In this document: in pieces, positions 21,991 to 28,786 of the stretch
Layout: each line of letters opens with the position of its first letter
Position numbering within the stretch: position 1 is the stretch's first letter
Assembly: GCA_905373475.1 (NCBI GenBank)
Contig: CAJPTC010000032.1
Span: forward strand, 1-28,786
Length of the DNA stretch: 28,786 bases
Source: Bacteroidia bacterium
GTDB taxonomy: Bacteria > Bacteroidota > Bacteroidia > Bacteroidales > CAJPTX01
Direction: 5' to 3'
Position numbers and translations under genes: made by a program
Notes under the pieces: generated by a model
What the model was told of the DNA's origin: nothing
The model's database searches: none
Seen by the model: the letters and a program-made list of their open reading frames with translations, nothing else

Positions 21991-24573
21991 AAATTATTCT
22001 TTGAGCTCCGTTTTGTGCTCATATTCGGGGTTTTGCTGTGCTGCTCACTTATCGAATCAAGGGGAGCACATCGCGCTGTCTTTCAAGACAGTACCACGAT
22101 CGTAACCGACTCTATAAATCCACAAGAGAATACAAGTACTCGGCTTGACGCAAAAGTGGAGTCTAGCGCGGAAGATTCTGTGGTTTATTCTATAAAAAAT
22201 CGGAGTGTAAAATTCTACGGGAAAGCGAAACTCGCCTATAAAAGCCAAAACTTTGAAGCGCAGTACATAGATCTCGATCTTAGCAAACGACAACTTTTTG
22301 CACAAGGGTTAGCGGACTCTACGGGCAAGACTGTTGGAGATCCTGTCTTCTCGGAGGGCAACGAGAAGTACACTATGACCGACATTCGCTACAGTTTTGC
22401 GACACGCAAAGCCCGCATTACGGGGGTTATAACCAGCGTTTCGGAAGGGTATCTACACGGCGAAGTCATTAAGAAGATGCCAGACGACGTCTTCTATGTT
22501 GGTAACGGGAAGTTTACCACTTGCGACCTGAAACACCCTCACTTCTACTTAGCACTCACAAAGGCAAAGGTTGTACCGAACGATAAGATCTTTACCGACC
22601 TCGCCTACCTCGTAATCGCCGACGTACCCGCACCCATTGGTATACCCTTTGGCTTCTTTCCCAATACCACAAAGCGTTCTTCGGGGATTATTCCTCCCGA
22701 ATATGGCGAGGAACAAATGCGCGGCTTTTTCTTGCGCAATGGCGGAGCATACTTTGGGCTTAACGATTACTTCGATCTCACCGTCTTGGGGGGCTACTAT
22801 ACGCGCGGTTCGTGGGATCTAAGCCTCTCTACGAACTACAAGCTGCGTTATAAATTCTCAGGGCAACTAGGTTACTCCTATTCGTACATCACTTCTGGGC
22901 AAGAAAATACCCCCGAACACAGCATCAATTCCACGTACCGTATTACGTGGTCGCACAGTCAGGACAGAGCGTGGAATCCGAATTCAACCTTTCAGGCAAA
23001 TGTAACTTTCGGTTCTTCTGCCTACAACCGTTTCAATGCTCGGAGTGCGCAGGACTTCCTCTCCAACCAAATTATGTCCTCGGTTTCATACACGCGCTCT
23101 TTCCCAGGGAAACCTTTCAACCTATCGGTATCGCTAAACCATTCACAGAATTCGCGCGACAGTATTGTGCAACTCCGTATTCCGAACATAGCCTTCAATG
23201 TACAACGTATCTACCCATTCAAACGCAAACATGCAGTGGGCGAACAGCGTTGGTACGAGCGCATTGGCTTTACCTACAACACCTCGCTACAGAATTCGGT
23301 AAACATCAAGGAACAATACCTATTCACCAACCGCATAAAGCGCGAGCTCCGCAACGGTATGGAGCATCGTTTAGCAACCTCCACTTCGTTTACCGCACTC
23401 AAATACATCAACATCTCACCCTCTGTTAACTACAATGAGAATTGGTATTTGAAAACGACTCGCTACCACTGGGATGCTACGCTACAACGCCCTGTGCGCG
23501 ATACAGTGGACGGTTTTGCCCGAACATGGCACTACAATACTTCGGTCGGACTCTCTACGAAGCTTTACGGGATGTATAGCTTCATTGGTCGTAGCCCGAT
23601 CAAAGCCATTCGCCATGTAATGACACCAAGCGTATCATTAGGATACCACCCCGATTTTAGTGCACGCCAATATGGCATGTATGGTCGTGTGCAACGTAAC
23701 GCGCAAGGCGAAACGATGCGATATTCCTACTTCGAGAACACTATCTATGGTGGCGCACCAGCAGGCGAGTCGGGCGCTATTTCACTTTCACTAGGCAACA
23801 ACATCGAGATGAAGTTGCGAGGTAAAGCCAAAAATGCACAAGACACTGCAAAAATTGAGGATAAAAAAATACCATTGCTCGAAAACCTATCCTTCAATAC
23901 GAGTTATAACTTCTTAGCAGATTCCATGAATTGGTCGAACGTATCGGCCTCGGCAAACACGAACCTATTGAACTTCTTAAATCTTTCGGCAAGTGCCATT
24001 TTCTCGCCTTATGCCATTACACCAGAAGGGCGCGTACTTAAGGAATACTACATACGGCGGCACAATTTCCCTGTGCGCTTTGAGTCGTTCAATTTCAGTA
24101 CCAGTTTCTCTATCAACAAAGTGCTAGGCTACAAGGGCGATGCGCTGCAAACCACCTACGTAACCTACCTACCAGGCTATATGCCCTATGAGCAAGCCTC
24201 TGCCAATGATTTTCTTACCATGCGCTACGATGCTTTTACCGCACCGTGGAATCTTTCGGTGAACTACAACTTCTCGTATTCCAAGCGTGGTAATCGCCGA
24301 AACAGTCTTCAATCGCTCTCTTTTTCGGGAAGCCTAACGTTGGCAAAACTCTGGCAAGTCTCATTCTATTCGGGCTACGATTTTGTAGCAGGCGAGTTTA
24401 GTACCACCTCCATCACGGTGAGTCGCGACCTTCATTGTTGGAACATGTCGCTTACGGTAGTCCCTTTTGGTCAGCTCCGTAGCTACAGTTTTCGCATCGG
24501 TGTAAACGCAGGCGTTTTGCACGACCTCAAGTACGAAAAGAACAAGAGCTACATAGACAACCTACTGCGGTAA
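21973..24573 (+). CDS. lptD: LptD-like LPS-assembly outer-membrane protein
   Basis: Outer-membrane beta-barrel that inserts lipopolysaccharide into the outer leaflet, in the Bacteroidetes form. About 866 residues from the TTG at 21973. A signal segment (FVLIFGVLLCCSLIES) is followed by an OstA/LptA-like beta-jellyroll (about 55-210) with VKFYGKAKLAYKSQNFEA and FTTCDLKHPHFYL, then VADVPAPIGIPFGFFPNT and a long barrel made of alternating aromatic strands to the C-terminus. The start is uncertain: a frame-open TTG also exists at 21913, but it lies upstream of the proposed -7 box at 21945-21952. TTG 21973 leaves a leader of about 14 nt, as for the MFS gene. There is no in-frame ATG before the signal segment. 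Confidence 0.85.
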   Translation: MNSAKVKLFFELRFVLIFGVLLCCSLIESRGAHRAVFQDSTTIVTDSINPQENTSTRLDAKVESSAEDSVVYSIKNRSVKFYGKAKLAYKSQNFEAQYIDLDLSKRQLFAQGLADSTGKTVGDPVFSEGNEKYTMTDIRYSFATRKARITGVITSVSEGYLHGEVIKKMPDDVFYVGNGKFTTCDLKHPHFYLALTKAKVVPNDKIFTDLAYLVIADVPAPIGIPFGFFPNTTKRSSGIIPPEYGEEQMRGFFLRNGGAYFGLNDYFDLTVLGGYYTRGSWDLSLSTNYKLRYKFSGQLGYSYSYITSGQENTPEHSINSTYRITWSHSQDRAWNPNSTFQANVTFGSSAYNRFNARSAQDFLSNQIMSSVSYTRSFPGKPFNLSVSLNHSQNSRDSIVQLRIPNIAFNVQRIYPFKRKHAVGEQRWYERIGFTYNTSLQNSVNIKEQYLFTNRIKRELRNGMEHRLATSTSFTALKYINISPSVNYNENWYLKTTRYHWDATLQRPVRDTVDGFARTWHYNTSVGLSTKLYGMYSFIGRSPIKAIRHVMTPSVSLGYHPDFSARQYGMYGRVQRNAQGETMRYSYFENTIYGGAPAGESGAISLSLGNNIEMKLRGKAKNAQDTAKIEDKKIPLLENLSFNTSYNFLADSMNWSNVSASANTNLLNFLNLSASAIFSPYAITPEGRVLKEYYIRRHNFPVRFESFNFSTSFSINKVLGYKGDALQTTYVTYLPGYMPYEQASANDFLTMRYDAFTAPWNLSVNYNFSYSKRGNRRNSLQSLSFSGSLTLAKLWQVSFYSGYDFVAGEFSTTSITVSRDLHCWNMSLTVVPFGQLRSYSFRIGVNAGVLHDLKYEKNKSYIDNLLR

Positions 24574-24676
24574 TACGGAATTCGCTATCTAGCTTTTATC
24601 TCCCCCGCCGATAACCAGAATATTTTTACAAAATAATCATCTCCCTTCCCTCCTGATATAAGATTGCTTATTTTTT

Positions 24677-24684
24677 TATTTTTG
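24677..24684 (+). promoter_or_regulatory. Promoter -7 box of the beta-barrel receptor gene
   Basis: TATTTTTG matches TAnnTTTG, and the ATG at 24769 lies 84 nt downstream. The surrounding sequence is T-rich, so a chance match is possible. Confidence 0.45.
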
Positions 24685-24768
24685 CAAAACTCGTAGATAG
24701 TGTATTTGCGGGGTGAAAGACAGGCAACAGGAAGCCTCTATTTGAGTGTTCTAACAAATTGTACACGG

Positions 24769-27156
24769 ATGAGAAAACATTTATCACTTCTCCTACTCTT
24801 AGTACTTCTTTCATCGGCATTACATGCAAAAACAGAAGGTCAATACGTAGTGAAAGGAATAATAGTTGACAACAAGGGGAAGGCGCTTGTCGCTGCGGCG
24901 GTCTTCTTACAAAAAGACCGTGAAAATGAGGAGATTCTAGCACACACCATCACGGACGTCAATGGTCATTTTTCCCTCAACATAGACAAGGGTAAATATC
25001 TACTGGGAGTTACATATATCGGTTACCAACGCAAGACTATCGATGTGGAGCTAACGGACACAGTCGCATTAGATCTCGGGACAATACAGCTCAAAGAGAA
25101 TCTGAACGAAATACAAAGTGTGATGGTACAGGGAGAAATGGTACGTGTACGCACACAACCCGACGGATATTCGGTGAATGTACAACAGCTGCGCGAAAAG
25201 AGTAATGATGCACTCGATTTATTACGCCGCATACCCAATATGCGCGTAAAAGGAGAAAACCTAGAAGTAATCGGGAAACAAGATGTCATCGTCAAAATAG
25301 GAAATGTTGTACAAAGAGTTTCTAGCAAAGAAATTGGCGCTGTTCTGAAAGGTTATGATGCACACCTCATAGAGCGTGTAGAAGTGCTTATGCAGCCGCC
25401 ATTACGCTATGACCCAACGGGCAACACGGCTATGATTATACTACACACCTCGTCCTTTTTCAAAGAGTATATGGGCGGTGTAGTGGGGACAGAACTTATG
25501 CTCGGTGAAAAGAACAATAACCGCTATGGAGGTTATGGCACATTGCTATACAATAGGAAGAAGCTCTTTTGGTCAGTATCGCCCTCATACAATTACAACA
25601 CATCATCGTCGCACGAACATACGAAATATGAGTACGCCAATAGAACCTACCAGAATATTACTCCCTCCAGTGGTGCTTTTGACTATATGGGCGCTCGTGC
25701 CACAATGCAATACCAATACAATACACGCGGGCACATAGGGGTACTGGCTGGTATAAACAACAAACGACTGAATAACAAGTTTACGAGCTACGATCGGCAT
25801 ACACCAGCGACAGCCACGCTATTCAACGTTGATAATTTTAACAAATACACATCGCGCAAACCAAAAATCAATGCAACGGCATATTGGGAACAGACCTTTG
25901 GCGAGCACGATAACACAACATGGCTAGAACTCTCATACTACAACTTCACCGAACGTATGAATACCGATTACGAAGGTCTACCCGAAGGAAAATACGCTCC
26001 CTATTTTACCTACCAAGATCGCGATAGGGTAAACGTAGCAGGGTGGGCGCTTAACAACGATTATTCTTTCCGCTTAGATACAGAGGGGAATTATACGCTG
26101 GATGCAGGTCTTAAGTCGTTGTGGACTTCAACGGCTAATAATCGGCAACACTCACAATGGTTACAAGGCTCACCTGCTGACACTTATGCGCAAGAAGGGA
26201 AGATAACTCTTTCAGAGCTCTGGTTTACTCCCTACTTCAGTAGCACACTTCGCTTCTCGCAAAAATTCTGGATGCGCCTCGGTATGCGCGCTTCGCTTGT
26301 TGCACGGAAAATGGAAGGCACTAGCTTCAATCGCCCGTACACCTTTCAACCGTCTTGGCTTCCGTCTTTCCACACCTCATACAATCCCACCGCTAGGCAC
26401 CGCATTAACTTTACACTTAATGCCTCCGCCACACAACCCGACTTCGACCAACTCAATCCGTTTGAATGGCGCATCTCGTCACAACTCATCAGCCGAGGCA
26501 ATACAGAACTACAACCCTCACAAACCTACGATGCAAACCTGAGGTATGTATTCAACCGAATACTCTCATTCTCAGCACAGTTCGCATACGGACGGAAACA
26601 GATTACACGACTTTCAATAGTCCAGAACGGCATCGTTTATAGCCAGACCGAAAATGCACAAGACAACCTTTATGGTGGACTACGCGCGTCGTATTACTTC
26701 GATAAATTGGAATGGATGAGTTTCTCACTGAGCAGTTTTTACGGGCGCAATGTGTACACGTCGCAGCACCCACATCTAAAAGCCCGTTCCATAAGCTGGG
26801 AATGGGGAGCAAATGCCTATATAGACTTTTACTGGGGGAAATTCACGGGCTACCTCTCCGCCGACTTTACAGGACCGCGCCATACAGCTCTTTCGGAGCG
26901 TGAGGCAGAATACAGTTTTGAAGCTGGGCTCTCATGTGCACTACTACAACGCAAGTTATACATCAACCTAGCAGGTCTAAACCTCATATCAGCACCATTC
27001 AAAGGACATAGCGAACGCCCCAACTACACGCTAACTTTCAACAATAGATACACCTATCCTACGCTTTATTTCTCCGTCTCCTACAAATTCTCCAACGCCA
27101 AAGACAATTCCACTCGTCGGCGTATGAGTACCGAGGATGCCGAGCGACGGTTTTAG
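24769..27156 (+). CDS. TonB-receptor-like outer-membrane beta-barrel protein with carboxypeptidase-regulatory-like domain
   Basis: A 795-residue outer-membrane protein. The signal peptide is MRKHLSLLLLLVLLSSALHA (1-20). A CarboxypepD_reg-like beta-sandwich (about 27-100: VKGIIVDNKGKALVAAAVF, TDVNGHFSLNI, YIGYQRKTI) is followed by a plug-like region (about 120-205: DALDLLRRIPNM, IERVEVLMQPPLRYDPTGN). The rest is a beta-barrel of alternating aromatic strands, closing with YFSVSYKF. This is the OMP_b-brl_3 / TonB-dependent-receptor-like group; no TonB box was identified and the plug is degenerate, so TonB coupling is uncertain. The frame extends up to 24700, but the ATG at 24769 begins the signal peptide. 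No SusD-like partner is nearby, which argues against a polysaccharide locus. The ligand is unknown. Confidence 0.85.
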   Translation: MRKHLSLLLLLVLLSSALHAKTEGQYVVKGIIVDNKGKALVAAAVFLQKDRENEEILAHTITDVNGHFSLNIDKGKYLLGVTYIGYQRKTIDVELTDTVALDLGTIQLKENLNEIQSVMVQGEMVRVRTQPDGYSVNVQQLREKSNDALDLLRRIPNMRVKGENLEVIGKQDVIVKIGNVVQRVSSKEIGAVLKGYDAHLIERVEVLMQPPLRYDPTGNTAMIILHTSSFFKEYMGGVVGTELMLGEKNNNRYGGYGTLLYNRKKLFWSVSPSYNYNTSSSHEHTKYEYANRTYQNITPSSGAFDYMGARATMQYQYNTRGHIGVLAGINNKRLNNKFTSYDRHTPATATLFNVDNFNKYTSRKPKINATAYWEQTFGEHDNTTWLELSYYNFTERMNTDYEGLPEGKYAPYFTYQDRDRVNVAGWALNNDYSFRLDTEGNYTLDAGLKSLWTSTANNRQHSQWLQGSPADTYAQEGKITLSELWFTPYFSSTLRFSQKFWMRLGMRASLVARKMEGTSFNRPYTFQPSWLPSFHTSYNPTARHRINFTLNASATQPDFDQLNPFEWRISSQLISRGNTELQPSQTYDANLRYVFNRILSFSAQFAYGRKQITRLSIVQNGIVYSQTENAQDNLYGGLRASYYFDKLEWMSFSLSSFYGRNVYTSQHPHLKARSISWEWGANAYIDFYWGKFTGYLSADFTGPRHTALSEREAEYSFEAGLSCALLQRKLYINLAGLNLISAPFKGHSERPNYTLTFNNRYTYPTLYFSVSYKFSNAKDNSTRRRMSTEDAERRF

Positions 27157-27233
27157 CGAACCTTCACTGAAAGAATCTAGGTGGGTGTTCCAGACGAAGG
27201 AATTGGCGTTTGGCTACACCTTCTTTTTCACAA

Positions 27234-27265
27234 AAGGGGTGCATCGCTCACCACGACACACCCTT
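27234..27265 (-). terminator. Possible terminator between the receptor gene and sodB
   Basis: AAGGGGTG (27234-27241) can pair with CACCCTT (27259-27265), with one bulge and a 17-nt loop. Read leftward, after sodB, the stem is followed by CCTTTTG, a short U-run. Candidate only. Confidence 0.35.
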
Positions 27266-27302
27266 CTTTGTTGAAACAATACCAAACAAAAAATGCCTAA
27301 GA

Positions 27303-27878
27303 CTAGAAGCGTTTTTCAACGACTGCCCAATCTACCAGCGTCCAGAATTCCTTGAGATAATCGGCACGTCGGTTCTGATAATCGAGGTAGTAAGCGTGCT
27401 CCCAAACATCGCAGGTAAGAAGCGGCTTCAGCCCATTGCGTAACGGATTCCCAGCATTGCTTTCTTGAACAATCTGCAATTTCCCCTCTGCATTTACAAC
27501 AAGCCATGCCCAGCCAGAGCCAAACTGCGTGAGAGACGCCTTCGTAAACTGTTCCTTAAATACGTCAAACGACCCAAAATCGCGCACAATGGCATCTAGG
27601 AGTACTCCAGTAGGTTCTGATTGTGGTTTTGGCGAAAATGCCTCAAAATAAAAGGTGTGATTCCAAACCTGCGCAGCATTGTTGAAAATTGCACCATCTG
27701 CTTCGCGAATCATGGTTTCGAGCGTAGCATCTTCAAAACGAGTACCAGGAATCAGGGTATTCAACGTATTTACATAATTGAGATGATGTTTACCATGATG
27801 GAACTCTAGCGTTTGACGCGAGATATGCGGATTAAGTGCATCTAATGCGTAAGGCAATTCAGGCAATGTAAAATTCAT
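27303..27878 (-). CDS. sodB: Iron-type superoxide dismutase
   Basis: Cytoplasmic superoxide dismutase of the Fe/Mn family, 191 residues, full length. Metal ligands are H27 (EFHHGKH), H74 (WNHTFYF), D157 and H161 (DVWEHAYY). Q70 in NNAAQVWNH is the position of the active-site glutamine in iron enzymes. Residue 155 is Thr (PLLTCDVW); the cambialistic Porphyromonas gingivalis enzyme has Gly there, while E. coli SodB has Thr, so this copy should prefer iron. Overall it reads very close to E. coli SodB. The gene stands alone; no exact TAnnTTTG box was found upstream, but an 8-bp inverted repeat lies about 90-110 bp before the ATG. Confidence 0.96.
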   Translation of the reverse strand: MNFTLPELPYALDALNPHISRQTLEFHHGKHHLNYVNTLNTLIPGTRFEDATLETMIREADGAIFNNAAQVWNHTFYFEAFSPKPQSEPTGVLLDAIVRDFGSFDVFKEQFTKASLTQFGSGWAWLVVNAEGKLQIVQESNAGNPLRNGLKPLLTCDVWEHAYYLDYQNRRADYLKEFWTLVDWAVVEKRF

Positions 27879-27965
27879 TTCTCTTTAGGTATTATATACT
27901 CACGTGCGTACTCTGCACGCTTGCATATAGGAACTTGTAAACGTATCAAAATGTTCTTTATGACG

Positions 27966-27990
27966 AGAATTTAGAGTCGGTATAAATTCT
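27966..27990. promoter_or_regulatory. Inverted repeat upstream of sodB, possible operator
   Basis: AGAATTTA (27966-27973) and TAAATTCT (27983-27990) form a perfect 8-bp inverted repeat with a 9-nt spacer, about 90-110 bp upstream of the sodB start. The arms are AT-rich, so chance is possible. Confidence 0.3.
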
Positions 27991-28045
27991 AATATAGAAC
28001 TGGGAATTGTCTTTTTCAGGATAATATAACAAAACACATTAATAC

Positions 28046-28067
28046 GTGTAGCGGCGCGCCATGGAAC
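28046..28067 (-). repeat. CCATGGCGCGC dispersed motif, copy 2 (reverse)
   Basis: On the minus strand this reads GTTCCATGGCGCGC followed by CGCTACAC, differing from 2344-2365 at two positions. It lies just before the second two-hairpin element, as copy 1 lies before the first, but in the opposite orientation. Confidence 0.5.
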
Positions 28068-28116
28068 GCCGTAATATATAACCCCGCCGAACGGCGGCGG
28101 TGAGTATTATTGACCC

Positions 28117-28256
28117 AATGTGAAATCGTGGGCTACAATGTATTGCCTTTTCAGGGCGCATACGGCAGGGAACATAATCACCTAGAGCTTGCCCTCGGCT
28201 AGATTGTACTGCACTTTCAGTGCGAAAAACAGAACTTCTACCTAGACGGGGAGCAC
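28117..28256 (+). repeat. Dispersed non-coding two-hairpin element, copy 2
   Basis: Homologous to 2461-2623 in the same orientation. The first hairpin is GCCTT-ttc-AGGGC (28145-28157, with one wobble pair). A CCTCGGCTAGATTGTACT block follows, then GCACT-ttc-AGTGC (28211-28223) and GAAAAACAGAACTTC, ending in ACCTAGACGGGGAGCA. Arms differ between modules while the TTC/TAC loop and flanks stay similar. Confidence 0.65.
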
Positions 28257-28295
28257 GAGGATAAACCATAAAATAATTGCAAAACAGACAATTAA

Positions 28296-28328
28296 AAGGA
28301 CGGACACCGCATAGCAGTGTCCGTCCTT
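28296..28328 (-). terminator. Intrinsic terminator of the type IX substrate gene
   Basis: A perfect 12-bp stem (AAGGACGGACAC at 28296-28307, GTGTCCGTCCTT at 28317-28328) with a 9-nt loop begins about 50 nt after the stop codon of the leftward gene. Read leftward it is followed by TTTTAATT. Confidence 0.85.
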
Positions 28329-28379
28329 ATCGTTCCCTTAATTGGGGTAAGAGCGGGAGCGTATCCCGCACCTAGAGTT

Positions 28380-28786
28380 CTATTCCTTTACAACTGTTAC
28401 AACCTTAGTTGCACCACTTTCGGCAGTGAGACGCAAGAGATAGAGACCAGAAGTAAGATCGGTTGTTTCAATCAGTACCTCATTGCCATCCACATTGCCA
28501 CTGCGTACCACAACACCAGATGCATTGAGTAAGTCGTAACGACCCGTCGCCCCGTTGCATACCAGACGAAGCTGCGTTGTAAACGGATTGGGCGCTACAA
28601 GCACGTTAGCAAATACGGCATCATCAACAGAAGTACTCTTCACAAACACCGCCTTTACTTCAACATCTGCAGTTACAGTAAACTTGCCGTCTGTCTTGAT
28701 GTCCTGCGTACCTGCTGTCAGACTCTTCAACTTCCAACCTGTCTTAGGAGTTGCCACTGCCGTGAGCTTTGTGCCTTCGGGAACTG
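28380..28786 (-). CDS. Type IX secretion substrate, C-terminal part (5' end outside window)
   Basis: Only the last 135 or so residues are visible; the frame runs off the right edge with no stop. The first part (VPEGTKLTAVATPKTGWKLKS ... FTVTADVEVKAVF) has the pattern of a divergent InlB B-repeat-like beta module. The last 75 or so residues (VLVAPNPFTTQLRL, GRYDLLNASGVVV, LTSGLYLLRL, KVVTVVKE) form a Por/type IX secretion sorting domain of the type A kind: PNP start, central strands, SGLYLLRL and a basic, valine-rich end. Such proteins cross the outer membrane and are anchored on the surface or released. The main functional domain is not in the window, so adhesin, protease or other cannot be decided. 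Confidence 0.85.
   Translation of the reverse strand, partial: VPEGTKLTAVATPKTGWKLKSLTAGTQDIKTDGKFTVTADVEVKAVFVKSTSVDDAVFANVLVAPNPFTTQLRLVCNGATGRYDLLNASGVVVRSGNVDGNEVLIETTDLTSGLYLLRLTAESGATKVVTVVKE

Larger units (their letters stand above)
27879..28379. other. Intergenic region between sodB and the type IX substrate gene
   Basis: No credible gene in 501 bases. Nearest sodB are a small hairpin CGTGC/GCACG (27903-27919) and an 8-bp inverted repeat (27966-27990). Then follow a CCATGGCGCGC motif copy in reverse orientation (28046-28067), a GC-rich palindrome CCGCCGAACGGCGG (about 28084-28097), the second two-hairpin repeat element (28117-28256) and a strong leftward terminator (28296-28328). A 76-codon leftward frame across the repeat is most likely spurious. 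Confidence 0.6.

Noticed and set aside
24700..24768. Earlier start of the beta-barrel receptor at 24700
   Set aside because: The extra 23 residues are polar and precede a complete signal peptide starting at 24769; the upstream codon is also close to the expected transcription start.
27196..27227. Terminator GAAGG/CCTTC plus T-run after the receptor gene
   Set aside because: Only five pairs with an 18-nt loop and no inner pairing; too weak to call.
28039..28269. Small leftward protein of 76 codons
   Set aside because: It lies entirely inside repeat elements, has no recognisable domain or start signal, and its homologous counterpart at 2461-2623 does not keep the frame.

Overview
The window looks like chromosome from a member of the Bacteroidales, probably Porphyromonas or a close relative. 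Three things point there: a C-terminal type IX secretion sorting domain at the right edge, Bacteroidetes -7 promoter boxes of the form TAnnTTTG a short way upstream of several genes, and a Bacteroidetes gene order of amidase/MlaD divergent from LptD. Shine-Dalgarno sequences are mostly weak, two genes appear to start at TTG, and several lipoproteins and outer-membrane proteins are present. No tRNA, rRNA, CRISPR array, transposase or phage gene was recognised.

Left part (1-10.4 kb): a DNA-modification region. It opens with the 3' part of an N6-adenine methyltransferase or type IIG-like enzyme (its 5' end lies outside the window). A repeat-rich spacer and a leftward UvrA2-type excinuclease paralogue follow. 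Then comes a divergent 1632-residue single-polypeptide type I (ISP) restriction-modification enzyme carrying nuclease, helicase, methyltransferase and target-recognition regions. Short repeats cluster here: a hairpin plus AATTACGAATGAC-like array read in frame inside the methyltransferase, a seven-copy heptamer array in the uvrA2 leader, and one copy of a larger non-coding element.

Middle (10.5-17 kb): housekeeping genes. These are the dipeptidase PepD (leftward), an MFS exporter, and a rightward set of biosynthetic arginine decarboxylase SpeA, a TatD-family hydrolase and the t6A-tRNA dehydratase TcdA.

17.0-19.6 kb: a leftward cluster of three paralogous lipoproteins. Each seems built from SnoaL/NTF2-like halves, with the clearest match in the first gene. 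The middle gene is split by a one-base frameshift at an A5/T5 run. A strong terminator ends the cluster, and its U-tract overlaps the tcdA stop codon.

19.8-27.2 kb: cell-envelope genes. An N-acetylmuramoyl-L-alanine amidase with a SPOR domain and an MlaD/MCE protein run left. An LptD-like LPS assembly protein runs right from a compact divergent promoter that contains an inverted repeat. A TonB-receptor-like outer-membrane beta-barrel protein follows.

27.3-28.8 kb: an iron-type superoxide dismutase, a second copy of the non-coding repeat element, a strong terminator, and the 3' end of a secreted type IX substrate that runs off the window.
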